Shown here: positions 54,298 to 62,586 of the stretch, one piece after another | How positions within the stretch are numbered: the stretch's first letter is position 1 | Layout: the number at the start of each line of letters is the position of its first letter | Assembly: GCA_003389325.1 (NCBI GenBank) | Contig: QQVE01000055.1 | Location: 1-64,000 of the forward strand | Direction of reading: 5' to 3' | DNA length: 64,000 nucleotides | Origin: Planctomycetota bacterium | Lineage (GTDB): Bacteria; Planctomycetota; Planctomycetia; Pirellulales; PALSA-1355 | The notes under the pieces: generated by a model | Databases searched by the model: none | Told to the model about the DNA's origin: nothing | What the model saw: the letters and a program-made list of their open reading frames with translations, nothing else | Made by a program: the position numbers and the translations under genes

Positions 54298-54666
54298 TCA
54301 CGCTGCGGCACCTAGCTGCTCTTCGACGATGGCTAACAGCTCGCGAAAGTTGACCGGCTTGGGGAAGACGCGTAGCACGCCTGCTTCGACCGCTGGAAAC
54401 ACCACGTCGATCGTCGTATACCCGGTGAGGAACACGGCCGGCAACTCGGGCCGAGCGCGGCGAATCCTTCGCATCACGTCGACGCCGTTCATTCCCGGCA
54501 TCTGATAGTCGATAATTGCCAAGCCGTAACGGCGTTGCTCGATGCGCGTCAGCGCTGCCTTGCCGTCGAGCGCAATATCGGCCATATAGCCGTGCGCGTG
54601 AAAGAGTTTGGCCATCGTTTCGCAAGCGTCCAGGTCGTCGTCAACAAGCAGGATGGGGAGCGTCAT
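54298..54666 (-). CDS. Single-domain response regulator
   Basis: The 122-residue CheY-like receiver has the acidic pocket 'ILLVDDDLDA', the phospho-acceptor Asp53 in 'LAIIDYQMPGMNG', Thr in 'VFLTGYTT' and Lys in 'VFPKPVNF'. There is no output domain, so it would act by protein-protein contact or as a phosphorelay shuttle. It is convergent with the hybrid kinase gene, whose stop is 61 bases away, and may take part in the same pathway; that is inference. The tRNA-Ala gene lies 156 bases upstream on the same strand. Confidence 0.9.
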   Translation of the reverse strand: MTLPILLVDDDLDACETMAKLFHAHGYMADIALDGKAALTRIEQRRYGLAIIDYQMPGMNGVDVMRRIRRARPELPAVFLTGYTTIDVVFPAVEAGVLRVFPKPVNFRELLAIVEEQLGAAA

Positions 54667-54822
54667 GGTGTCGTCGAGGGTTCCTTCTTAGGGAGTCATA
54701 GATCCACTTCGTGGAGTGCAATTCCTGGGCCAATTTGGTGTTCCGTGCGGCCAGAGGGCTGCACGGCGGCGTGAGTCGCGAAGAAGGCCTCGTCATGCAA
54801 AATTGGACAAGGCAATTTCAAC

Positions 54823-54895
54823 TGGAGGATAGGGGACTTGAACCCCTGACCTTCTGGCTGCCAGCCAGACGCTCTCCCAACTGAGCTAATCCCCC
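54823..54895 (-). tRNA. tRNA-Ala (anticodon GGC)
   Basis: Read on the minus strand from 54895, a 73-base cloverleaf folds completely: acceptor stem GGGGGAT with ATCCTCC (one G-U pair), D arm GCTC/GAGC, anticodon stem TCTGG/CCAGA with the loop CTGGCAG (anticodon GGC, alanine), short variable loop and T arm AGGGG-TTCAAGT-CCCCT. The discriminator base is A and the 3' CCA is not encoded. It is the only tRNA in the window. Confidence 0.95.
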
Positions 54896-54913
54896 GAGAG
54901 CTTGGAACAAGGA

Positions 54914-54942
54914 AAAGTATCAGTCCCAAGCCGCGATGTCAA
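54914..54942 (-). promoter_or_regulatory. Candidate tRNA-Ala promoter overlapping the upstream gene's stop
   Basis: On the minus strand a perfect TTGACA (54942-54937) stands 17 bases before TACTTT (54919-54914), placing the transcript start about 12 bases ahead of the tRNA. The -35 hexamer overlaps the last bases of the beta-helix gene. The -10 is weak (3 of 6). Confidence 0.5.
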
Positions 54943-55871
54943 GGCGACCGGAGTGGCTGCTGGGCCCCCAAATCACTAGGCTCGTAACGCTTTCCGTCGA
55001 TCACCAGTCGCCCGCCGCGATGCTCGATGGCCGGGGCTGCACGATCGCCCAGCCGACAATCGTACAACCACAGCCGGGCAAAGTCGGACACCCGCAATTG
55101 CGAGCCACCATTGTCGTAGAGATGGCAGTCGTCGAGTTCGACCCACGTTGCGCCGCGAACCGAGATGCCGCTCTTGCCATTGGCGCGGCAGTCGAGCCGC
55201 TCCAGCCGCGTCTGGTTGGCCACGTCGTACACGGCCACCCCATCGACAGCAAATCCCTGCACGACCAGGTCGCGAATCAACACGCCCTCGACATAGTACA
55301 GCGTGATGCCGGTCTGAAGGCCGCAGCACCGAGGCTCGTAGTCGCTGGGCATGCGGCCGGGCTCGACGCGGAAGTAGATCCTGCCGTGCCAAAGAGACCA
55401 CTCCAACGGTTCCAGCGGCGGAAATCGCTCATCGGCCCAGCGGGCTGGACGACACGTCGCCGGGCGACCTTTTACGAACAACCGTTGGTCTCCCAACCGC
55501 TGCGGGCGATAGGCAAACACGTCGCCCGCGACGTGCTCCCACTGGTCGTCCGGAATGCCTACCGAGCCGTCGAGTCGGGCACCCTGTCCCTCGATGACTA
55601 GCGGGCCCAACACCGAACCACCGTGCTGGCTGCCCACCAGACTTAGCGCTTCGCGATAGGGTTGGCCTGTGTTGGCCAGCACGATCCGATCCGACGGCTG
55701 GGCCAATCGTAAGGCCTTGGAGATCGTGGCCACCGGCCCGGAGCGCGCGCCGAGTGACCGGGCGTTGGTGCCGTCGCGACGGTCGTCCCCGCCGAGGTTG
55801 CTGACGTAAATGTCGCGGGCCGCCGCATGACTGCAACAGCACAACAGGCAAACCAGCCACTTTGCTCGCAT
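54939..55871 (-). CDS. Secreted right-handed parallel beta-helix protein
   Basis: The 310-residue protein has a signal peptide ('MRAKWLVCLLCCCSHAAARD') followed by 'IYVSNLGGDDRRDGTNARS' and 'PVATISKALRLAQPSDRIVL', the standard entry into a parallel beta-helix (pectate-lyase-like fold). Repeating rungs follow: 'VLIRDLVVQGFAVDGVAVYD', 'TRLERLDCRANGKSGISV' and 'VELDDCHLYDNGGSQLRVS'. Such proteins bind or cut polysaccharides, but no catalytic residues can be assigned. The ATG at 55871 has a very good 'gaggagg' site eight bases upstream. The frame stays open far upstream, but without a start signal. The tRNA promoter begins at its stop codon. Confidence 0.85.
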   Translation of the reverse strand: MRAKWLVCLLCCCSHAAARDIYVSNLGGDDRRDGTNARSLGARSGPVATISKALRLAQPSDRIVLANTGQPYREALSLVGSQHGGSVLGPLVIEGQGARLDGSVGIPDDQWEHVAGDVFAYRPQRLGDQRLFVKGRPATCRPARWADERFPPLEPLEWSLWHGRIYFRVEPGRMPSDYEPRCCGLQTGITLYYVEGVLIRDLVVQGFAVDGVAVYDVANQTRLERLDCRANGKSGISVRGATWVELDDCHLYDNGGSQLRVSDFARLWLYDCRLGDRAAPAIEHRGGRLVIDGKRYEPSDLGAQQPLRSP

Positions 55872-56066
55872 CAGACATCCTCCTCGGCGGTTCGCTCCGG
55901 GACGGCACCGCGGTAAACTGCACGGACGACTAGAATGTTCAAGTGTAGGTCCCAGTGTAGTCACAACGGCAAAGTGCGTCCGCTGGATCAACTCGCGACG
56001 TTTGGGCGTTCTGTTTTCTGGGCCGACGCACGCCAAAAAAAGGCCAGAAGGGTGAAAGGCTGCAGC

Positions 56067-56606
56067 ATGCGAGTCTCCATTCAAGGACGGACTCTGGAAC
56101 TGGCGTTGGGTGACATTACGGACCAAGAGGTCGACGCGATCGTCAACGCCGCCAACAGCCAATTGGCCGGCGGGGGCGGGGTCGACGGGGCCGTCCACCG
56201 CCGCGGCGGACGTACGATCATGGCCGACACGACGAAGCGCTATCCCGGTGGCTGCCCTACCGGCTCGGCCGTGATCAGCACCGCGGGCGACCTTCCGGCG
56301 CGCTTTGTGATCCACGCCGTGGGGCCTCGCTGGGGCGGCGGCCAGTCCGGCGAAGCCAAGCTTCTCGAAAGCGCGTATCGCACGGCCCTCGGTCTGGCCT
56401 CGGAGCACGGTTGCGCGAGCGTTGCCCTGCCGGCGCTTTCGTGTGGCGTGTATGGATATCCGATCGACGAGGCCAGCCGTATCGCACTGGCGACGACCCA
56501 ATCGTTCTTGGAGCAGGATCCCAACGTGCAATTAGCGCGATTCGTCCTCTTCAGCGAGGGCATGCTGGGCGCGTTTTCCGCGGCTCTTGAGGAACTCTCG
56601 TCCTAG
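56067..56606 (+). CDS. Macro domain protein (ADP-ribose/O-acetyl-ADP-ribose hydrolase-like)
   Basis: The 179-residue protein is a single macro domain (PF01661): 'LGDITDQEVDAIVNAANSQL', 'GGGGVDGAVHRRGG', 'CPTGSAVISTAGDLPARFVI', 'HAVGPRWGGG' and 'LPALSCGVYGYPIDEAS'. It keeps the Asn and Asp/Gly-rich loops that bind ADP-ribose in YmdB and AF1521. It would remove O-acetyl groups from O-acetyl-ADP-ribose or reverse mono-ADP-ribosylation. The ATG at 56067 was chosen as it opens the domain; the frame upstream has no family features. It is divergent from the beta-helix gene and ends 26 bases from the convergent GYF_2 gene. Confidence 0.9.
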   Translation: MRVSIQGRTLELALGDITDQEVDAIVNAANSQLAGGGGVDGAVHRRGGRTIMADTTKRYPGGCPTGSAVISTAGDLPARFVIHAVGPRWGGGQSGEAKLLESAYRTALGLASEHGCASVALPALSCGVYGYPIDEASRIALATTQSFLEQDPNVQLARFVLFSEGMLGAFSAALEELSS

Positions 56607-56632
56607 ACGCGTTCGGCTTCCGGCGAGGGCGG

Positions 56633-57157
56633 CTACCGTCGCCGACGCCGTGCCGTCAGGAGATCGGAGAGTTTTTCACCGCTGCGGGCCAGCACGTATG
56701 CGGCGATGAAGAAGGTCGCGAACACGGCAGCCGCAGCGGCCTCTTCGGTCGCGCTTTCGGCCACTAGGAACGCCCGCGTGAACAGTACCACACCGGTCAG
56801 CACGACCAGGACGCACATCGTCCACATAATGATCTGCGTCGTACGCATCACGCCGCGTAAAGCTGGACCTCGCAGCCCGGCGGGCGCAGGCTGCGGCCGG
56901 GCGGGCGTGCTTGACTCGGCGGGCTTGTTGGCCAGCGCCGTCTGCGTCGCTTGGGTTGCCGAACCGGCAGGCGCAGTGGCTTCGGGCGAGAACAGTCCAC
57001 GCAGATTGACCGCCGTCGCCCATGATTCCATTCCCTCGCGCCACAGCAGGTCGTCGGGCGAGAGCCGTCCGGCGTCGGCCAGTTGTTTCAGCTCGGACGC
57101 CGAGACGGGCCCAAACTGCTGATCGTTGCGGGCGTAATACCATTGAACTTCCGCCAT
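56633..57157 (-). CDS. GYF_2 (DUF4339) domain membrane protein
   Basis: The 174-residue protein begins with a GYF_2 domain (PF14237): 'WYYARNDQQFGPVSASELKQ', 'LSPDDLLWREGMESWATA'. A Pro/Ala/Thr-rich linker leads to two membrane helices ('IIMWTMCVLVVLTGVVLF' and 'AAAAAVFATFFIAAYVLA') and a very basic C-terminus. GYF_2 domains bind peptides in many planctomycete envelope proteins; the partner here is unknown. The ATG at 57157 opens the domain; an ATG at 57211 would add 18 residues with no match to the family. It lies 166 bases from the YihY-family gene on the same strand. Confidence 0.8.
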   Translation of the reverse strand: MAEVQWYYARNDQQFGPVSASELKQLADAGRLSPDDLLWREGMESWATAVNLRGLFSPEATAPAGSATQATQTALANKPAESSTPARPQPAPAGLRGPALRGVMRTTQIIMWTMCVLVVLTGVVLFTRAFLVAESATEEAAAAAVFATFFIAAYVLARSGEKLSDLLTARRRRR

Positions 57158-57323
57158 CTGTCCATCTCGCTCTGAGCTGATCGAACCGACCGGTGTCGCC
57201 GGATCCGTCATTGCTAGTGTACCGTAGCTGAGAGTGCGTGGGGAATCACCACCGCCACGGCCGCGAACCGAGCGTTTGGCCCTGCCGTCGCGAAGCGGGC
57301 GGCTTCGACGTCGAGTCGGCCAT

Positions 57324-58298
57324 CTACCCCCCCGACTCTTCGTCGCGAACCTTTTCCTTCGGCTGCGTGCCCAACTGGATTCCATTGCGACCCTGGTTTT
57401 CCTGAGGCCTCTCCATCGGACGGGTTGCTAGCGCCACGCTGTTTTCCTCTGGATGTCCGAGCACTTGAACCAACTGAGCTCCCAGCAGCAGCAGGATGCT
57501 TGCGCAATAGACCCACAGCATGATGACGATGAAGGAGCCGACGATTCCGTAGGCGGAGTAGTGGCCCCCGATGAAGAACTGCGACAAGAGGGCCGCGCCG
57601 ATCTGCCAGATGACAGCCACCGCCACGCCGCCGACCAGGGCATGCCGCCACATGACCGTCACACGCGGGATTGTCTTGAAGATCAGCGAAAGCGCCAGCG
57701 CGTTGATCGTCACCGCGACGCCGATCTGCAAGCTCGGCCACAACACCAGCGTCCAGTGAAGGTGCTCTTTTTCGGCCCACGTTTCGACCGCGGTCAATAG
57801 CAGTTGCACCAGCAGTGCCACGAGCATCACCAGGCCCAGGCCCATCAGGGCCAGGAATGCCTTGAGGCGATTCCAGAGGGCGTTGCGAATCGCCGCGCGC
57901 ACGCCGCGCTCCGCAGGCGTGACGGCGTGCCACAGCCTGCCGAAGGCGGCTTCAAGTTGTGAAAAGACTCCAATCGCTCCCAGCAACAACACGCCGATGC
58001 CGAACACGCCGCTGGTGAAGGCCCTTTCCTGCACGACGTCGACAAACTGGCTCACTTGATCGGCCAACGACGGCGAGGTGGTGCGCGACACGAATTCGAG
58101 AAACTGCTCGCGTCGGCCCTGCACGCTGGTTGAGAATCGCAGGGCGAATCCCAACACCGAAAGCAGCACGGAGACCAGCGGAAAGAACGAGAACGCGGCA
58201 TAGTAGGCCATCGACGCCGCCAGCATGTTGCCGTCGTTGCGGCTCCACCGCTCGACCGTCTTGGCGATGATGGCCCAGAGCTCTTTCAGCACCTTCAT
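57324..58298 (-). CDS. YihY/BrkB-family inner membrane protein
   Basis: The 324-residue protein matches the YihY/virulence factor BrkB family (PF03631): 'NMLAASMAYYAAFSFFPLV', then six hydrophobic segments including 'FGIGVLLLGAIGVFSQLEAAF', 'FLALMGLGLVMLVALLVQLL' and 'YGIVGSFIVIMLWVYCASIL'. These proteins were once called ribonuclease BN by mistake and are now thought to be membrane transporters or flippase-like; the substrate is unknown. The ATG at 58298 has 'aaggat' upstream. The C-terminal tail beyond the last helix is hydrophilic and charged. Confidence 0.9.
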   Translation of the reverse strand: MKVLKELWAIIAKTVERWSRNDGNMLAASMAYYAAFSFFPLVSVLLSVLGFALRFSTSVQGRREQFLEFVSRTTSPSLADQVSQFVDVVQERAFTSGVFGIGVLLLGAIGVFSQLEAAFGRLWHAVTPAERGVRAAIRNALWNRLKAFLALMGLGLVMLVALLVQLLLTAVETWAEKEHLHWTLVLWPSLQIGVAVTINALALSLIFKTIPRVTVMWRHALVGGVAVAVIWQIGAALLSQFFIGGHYSAYGIVGSFIVIMLWVYCASILLLLGAQLVQVLGHPEENSVALATRPMERPQENQGRNGIQLGTQPKEKVRDEESGG

Positions 58299-58653
58299 GC
58301 GGTATCCTTGACCTCGATGGGTTCCGTCTGGCCTGGCCGGATCACCATTGCGAGGACGGCTCTCTGCTGTTAGACGCACGCCAGAGGCCTTGCGTCATCC
58401 CCCACGCCGGGTTTTTGGCTCAGCTTCTATTCAATCGTAAGAATCGGCGCCGGCGCCACAACCGTACAATCAGCAGTGGCGGGCGGCCCAAATCGCCTCA
58501 GCGGTGGTCTTTCTGTCACGCCGAGCGCCAAATTCGGTACAGCCGCGCCGTCCATGAAGTCGATTCGGGCAGCATCCCGATACGATAAGCGGATGCTCAC
58601 CCGCGCAGGCCAGCAGCCTGCGCCGCACGAGACACGCAGCTCGGAAGGTACCT
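58299..58653. other. Divergent intergenic region (YihY gene and small membrane gene)
   Basis: The 355 bases separate two divergent genes and should hold both promoters. On the plus strand TTGGCT followed 17 bases later by TAAGAA (about 58420-58450) is a weak candidate only. No small gene or RNA structure could be supported. Confidence 0.4.
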
Positions 58654-58947
58654 GTGGTGGAAATCAATCGCAATCAATACTTCCTGATAGGCTTGGTGCT
58701 GCTGTTCCTGGGCCTGCAGGTGCGGATGGTCGAGAGCTACGTGCTCAACGAGAAGGCTAGCCGGTTTGTCTCCGACCGGCTGACGATGTTGGCCAGCAAC
58801 AACGACTCGGACGGTGCGTTCATGCCCGCCGCCGGGCCCAAGCCTCGCCACACCCTTCGGCCGCCGGTCTGGCTGGGATACGCGCTTATCTCGGTCGGGG
58901 CGGTGCTGGTGCTGCACAGTCTGGCCATGCGGCGGCCGGGCGGATAG
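58654..58947 (+). CDS. Small two-helix membrane protein of unknown function
   Basis: The 97-residue protein starts at a GTG with 'ggaag' upstream. Helix 1 is 'YFLIGLVLLFLGLQVRMVES', followed by a loop 'SRFVSDRLTMLASNN' and helix 2 'WLGYALISVGAVLVLHSLAM'. No family is recognised. It has no near neighbour on its strand (223 bases to the metallophosphoesterase start). Confidence 0.65.
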   Translation: MVEINRNQYFLIGLVLLFLGLQVRMVESYVLNEKASRFVSDRLTMLASNNDSDGAFMPAAGPKPRHTLRPPVWLGYALISVGAVLVLHSLAMRRPGG

Positions 58948-59049
58948 CATCCTCGGGCCGCACTCTCGCGCTGCGCCGGTCCTCATTGCGTCGGCCCCCC
59001 GTCCGACCTAGGCTTTCCAGGCTCTGCCGCCGCGGAGTCGGCGGGCGGC

Positions 59050-59078
59050 TTGACCGCCGAAAATCGTGTTCGTAAACT
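59050..59078 (+). promoter_or_regulatory. Candidate promoter of the metallophosphoesterase gene
   Basis: TTGACC (59050-59055; 5 of 6) and TAAACT (59073-59078; 4 of 6) have a 17-base spacer. The predicted transcript would have a leader of about 85 bases containing an interrupted palindrome, GGCAC at 59097-59101 and GTGCC at 59116-59120, which may be a regulator site. Confidence 0.6.
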
Positions 59079-59171
59079 CAAAGGTTGGCTTGTGTTGGCA
59101 CTTTATGCAACATATGTGCCCTGCGAATTTCTGGGAGTTCTAGCGCCCTCGAGGGTGAATCGAGCCGCATT

Positions 59172-59921
59172 GTGAAGCGCGCACTGATCAGTGATATCCA
59201 TAGCAACCTCGAAGGTCTCGAGGCGGTGTTGGCGGATATTAAGCAGCAGGGTATCCGCGAGATATACTGCCTGGGGGACATTATCGGCTATGGCCCCAAC
59301 CCGCGCGAATGCATCGATCTGGCGATGCAATGCGAGGTGTGTTTGCTGGGGAACCACGATCAAGGGGCCCTGTTCGACCCAGAGGGTTTCAACACGGGCG
59401 CCGAGCGGGCCATCTTTTGGACCCGTGACCAGTTGGAAAGCCCCCGCGGCAATCCGGCCGACAATGCCAAGCGATGGGACTTCCTTGGCGAGTTGCCGCG
59501 TAATCGCCGCGAGAATGGCTTCCTCTACGTGCACGGCTCGGCCCGCAATCCGCTCAACGAATACGTCTTTCCGGAAGACATTTACAATCAGCGGAAGATG
59601 GAAAAGATCTTCAGCCTGATTGAGCACCACTGCTTTCAGGGCCATACCCATGTGCCCGGCATCTTCACTCAGAGCATGAACTTCATCAGCCCCGAAGAGG
59701 TCAACTACACCTATCGGCTCGGCGACGAGAAAACGATGATCAACGTCGGCTCGGTGGGCCAGCCACGCGACGGCGATCCGCGCAGTTGCTACGTCGTGCT
59801 GGAGGACGGGCTGATTACCTTCCGTCGCGTGCCCTACGACTTTGAGCAGACGATCAAGAAGATCTACGACACGCCCGACTTGGACAACTTCCTGGGCGAC
59901 CGGCTCCGCGAAGGCCGCTAG
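59172..59921 (+). CDS. Calcineurin-like metallophosphoesterase (YfcE-type)
   Basis: The 249-residue protein has the full set of metallophosphoesterase motifs: 'ALISDIHSNLEGLEAVLADI', 'CLGDIIGYGPNPRECID', 'LLGNHDQGA', 'QGHTHVPGIF' and 'MINVGSVGQPRDGDPRSCYV'. It belongs to the cytoplasmic YfcE/MJ0936-like phosphodiesterase group, usually two-metal enzymes of unknown natural substrate. The GTG at 59172 (reading MKRALISD) is the natural start, since it opens right at the first beta strand; a longer frame to 59085 has no family match. The YidC gene follows after 228 bases on the same strand. Confidence 0.9.
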   Translation: MKRALISDIHSNLEGLEAVLADIKQQGIREIYCLGDIIGYGPNPRECIDLAMQCEVCLLGNHDQGALFDPEGFNTGAERAIFWTRDQLESPRGNPADNAKRWDFLGELPRNRRENGFLYVHGSARNPLNEYVFPEDIYNQRKMEKIFSLIEHHCFQGHTHVPGIFTQSMNFISPEEVNYTYRLGDEKTMINVGSVGQPRDGDPRSCYVVLEDGLITFRRVPYDFEQTIKKIYDTPDLDNFLGDRLREGR

Positions 59922-60149
59922 TCCGGACGTGACGTCGGCGAATCTCCAGCCTCGCTGAGCGAATAGACCTCCGGGGCGCGTTTTCGTCCCTGTTTCGCGG
60001 GCGCTTGCCCCCTCGAACCGGTTCTGGTTGCCATTGCAACTTCGGGCCAGAGGCGAACAATAAGAGCTAGATGGCCGCCGCGCGTGCGGCCGCCTGCCTC
60101 CTCGGGGTATTTGCACTGTTCCTCTGTTCCACAAAGGACTTATACTCCC

Positions 60150-62516
60150 GTGGACCGACGCTTCCTGTTGTTCGCCGTTCTCGTGGCGGTGATCTTTGTC
60201 GTCAACCAGATCGTCTGGCTGCTGATCTTTCCGCCCGAGCCGAAGGCCCCGCGGCCCGTCGCCGAAAAGAAGGCGGCCGGGCAGGCCGACCCCGGCAAAA
60301 AAGACGCCCAGGACGCTGAGCCACCCGCCGGCAATGTGCCCGAGCCCGAGGCGAAAGGCACTCCCGACGACGCGGAGGCCCCACCGCAGGACGCCCGCGA
60401 AGACGAGCAGCCGGCCGTCCAGGCCCCGCAGCAGGAGATCGAGCCGCAACGCGGAGCGCTGGGCTCGCTCGATCCGGCCAGCCCTTACCGCATGGCGGTC
60501 ACCTGGAACAATCGCGGCGGGGCCATCGAAGTCATTGAGCTCAACAGTCCCGACTACCGGGCCCTGGATAGTTTTACAGGCTATTTGGGCTACTTGGCGC
60601 CGTTCGACGCTCCCAAGCGGGCCGGGGCCCTGGTGCGCGTGGTCGGCGACGGCTCGCCCGCCGCCGCCGCAGGCCTCGAAGCGGGCGACGTCATCCACGC
60701 CATCGGCGAAACGAAGATCAAGAACGCCCAACAACTGATCGATGCCCTAAAGCAAACCGAGCCCGGCCAGGAGATCGGGCTGTCGGTCGATCGCGACGGC
60801 GAGGCAAAGCAACTGACGGCCACGCTGGGACATCATCCGCTTGAGCTCGTGCGCCCCGAGTACGAAACCAAGCGAGTGGAGATCGTGGAGCCCGGCAAGC
60901 ACGATCCGCTTTCCTTTCTGACGACGATTCAGCAGTACGACGATCGTTCGCTGTCGGACGACAACAAGGAGCTGGGCGGGGTCCACCTGCGCACCAAGCC
61001 CTGGGAAGTGGTGGAGGCCGACGACGAGCACGTCGTATTTCGCGCCGAGGTGCCGATTCTGAACCTGGAAGTCACCAAGACGTTTCGCCTGGCGCGCGTA
61101 CCGCAGAGCGACCACGACGACGCCACGTTCCCCGCCTACGACCTTACCTTCGACGTCAGCGTCAAGAACCTGGACGACGAGCCGCACGAAGTCGCCTATC
61201 GCCAGGACGGGCCGACAGGCCTGCCCACCGAAGGGTACTGGTATGCCAGCAAGGTCAGCCATGAGTGGTTCGGCAGTGCCGGGCTGCGCGACGTGATCGT
61301 GAAGTTCGAGGGACGTCAGCTCGATCAAGTGGCCCCGAGCGAGCTGAACGACGAAGACTTCGAGCAGGTTTGGGGGGCGACGGCTTCGCTCGACTACATC
61401 GCTGTCGATGCACAGTACTTTGCCGCGGCTCTGATTCCCCGCAAGGCGGAACCCGACGAGATCATGTTCGAGCGGATCCTTCCGCTTAAGGTGGGCACGT
61501 TGCCCAAAGATGGCCAGGCCCGGTTGCTGGACGTCTCATTCCGCCTCGATAGCAAAGCGGCCAAGCTCGAACCGGACGGAGCACCGCTGGCAGATCAATT
61601 TCGCATCTTCGCGGGTCCAAAAGTTCCCGAGTTGTTATCGCAATACGGGCAACCGGGGGCCTCGTTGGGGACGCTGGTCAATTACGGATTGTTCTCGCCC
61701 ATCTCGCGGCTGTTGGGCAGCGTGTTGCACTTCTTCTACAGCTTTGTCGGCAACTACGGCATTGCGATCGTGATGCTCACCGTGCTCGTACGCGGCTGCA
61801 TGTTTCCCATCAGCCGCAAGCAGGCCCTGGGCGCGCAGAAGATGCAAGAACTGCAGCCCGAAATGAAGCGCATCGCCGAGAAGTACAAGAACGATCCCGA
61901 GAAACGGACGCGCGCCACGCAGGAGCTCTTCCGCAGTCACAACTACAACCCATTGGGCGGCTGCCTGCTGGCCTTTTTTCAGTTGCCGATTTTCATGGGG
62001 CTGTACCGCTCGCTGATGGTCGACATCGAGCTGCGCCAAGCGCCCTTGATCAGCGAAAACATTCGCTGGGCGTCGAATCTTGCCGCCCCCGACATGTTTT
62101 GGAATTGGACCGGGGTCATGCCCGAGTTCATCACCAGCGGCACGGGGCTGCTCGGACTGGGGCCCTATCTGAACATCCTACCGCTGTTCACCGTGGGACT
62201 GTTCATCACGCAACAACGCATGTTCATGCCGCCCGCGGCCGACGAGCAGTCTCGCATGCAGCAGAAGATGATGCAGTACATGATGATTTTCATGGGCGTG
62301 TTGTTCTTTAAAGTGGCCAGCGGTTTGTGCGTGTACTTCATTGCCTCGAGCCTTTGGGGCATCTGCGAACGAAAGCTCCTGCCCAAGGCCAAGGCACAAG
62401 CCGGCGGCGAGAAGGCAGGCGGCAGCTCGGGCGCCTCGGTGCCTGTTGCCACACCGTCATCGGGCGGAAACGGCGCACCGGCTGGAAAGCGAAAACGGCA
62501 GAAGGGACGCAAGTAG
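60150..62516 (+). CDS. yidC: Membrane protein insertase YidC with inserted PDZ domain
   Basis: The 788-residue protein begins at a GTG (MDRRFLLFAVLVAVIFVVNQ), with 'aaagga' upstream. A first helix is followed by an acidic, Pro/Ala-rich linker (30-105). The periplasmic P1 domain is interrupted at about 155-228 by a PDZ domain ('VRVVGDGSPAAAAGLEAGDV', 'IHAIGETKIKNAQQLIDALK'). P1 resumes ('VVFRAEVPILNLEVTKTFRL'), then the conserved five-helix insertase core with 'VRGCMFPISRKQALGAQKM', 'KMQELQPEMKRIAEKYKNDP' and 'LGGCLLAFFQLPIFMGLYRS'; the arginine in the groove is kept. It inserts and folds inner-membrane proteins. MnmE follows after 70 bases, a common arrangement. Confidence 0.95.
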   Translation: MDRRFLLFAVLVAVIFVVNQIVWLLIFPPEPKAPRPVAEKKAAGQADPGKKDAQDAEPPAGNVPEPEAKGTPDDAEAPPQDAREDEQPAVQAPQQEIEPQRGALGSLDPASPYRMAVTWNNRGGAIEVIELNSPDYRALDSFTGYLGYLAPFDAPKRAGALVRVVGDGSPAAAAGLEAGDVIHAIGETKIKNAQQLIDALKQTEPGQEIGLSVDRDGEAKQLTATLGHHPLELVRPEYETKRVEIVEPGKHDPLSFLTTIQQYDDRSLSDDNKELGGVHLRTKPWEVVEADDEHVVFRAEVPILNLEVTKTFRLARVPQSDHDDATFPAYDLTFDVSVKNLDDEPHEVAYRQDGPTGLPTEGYWYASKVSHEWFGSAGLRDVIVKFEGRQLDQVAPSELNDEDFEQVWGATASLDYIAVDAQYFAAALIPRKAEPDEIMFERILPLKVGTLPKDGQARLLDVSFRLDSKAAKLEPDGAPLADQFRIFAGPKVPELLSQYGQPGASLGTLVNYGLFSPISRLLGSVLHFFYSFVGNYGIAIVMLTVLVRGCMFPISRKQALGAQKMQELQPEMKRIAEKYKNDPEKRTRATQELFRSHNYNPLGGCLLAFFQLPIFMGLYRSLMVDIELRQAPLISENIRWASNLAAPDMFWNWTGVMPEFITSGTGLLGLGPYLNILPLFTVGLFITQQRMFMPPAADEQSRMQQKMMQYMMIFMGVLFFKVASGLCVYFIASSLWGICERKLLPKAKAQAGGEKAGGSSGASVPVATPSSGGNGAPAGKRKRQKGRK

Positions 62517-62586
62517 CAGAAAGCTGCGTGTCCGTTCTCGCGCTAAGACCAGCACGCGGCTCGTTTAATCGCATGGGCTATCGGCC

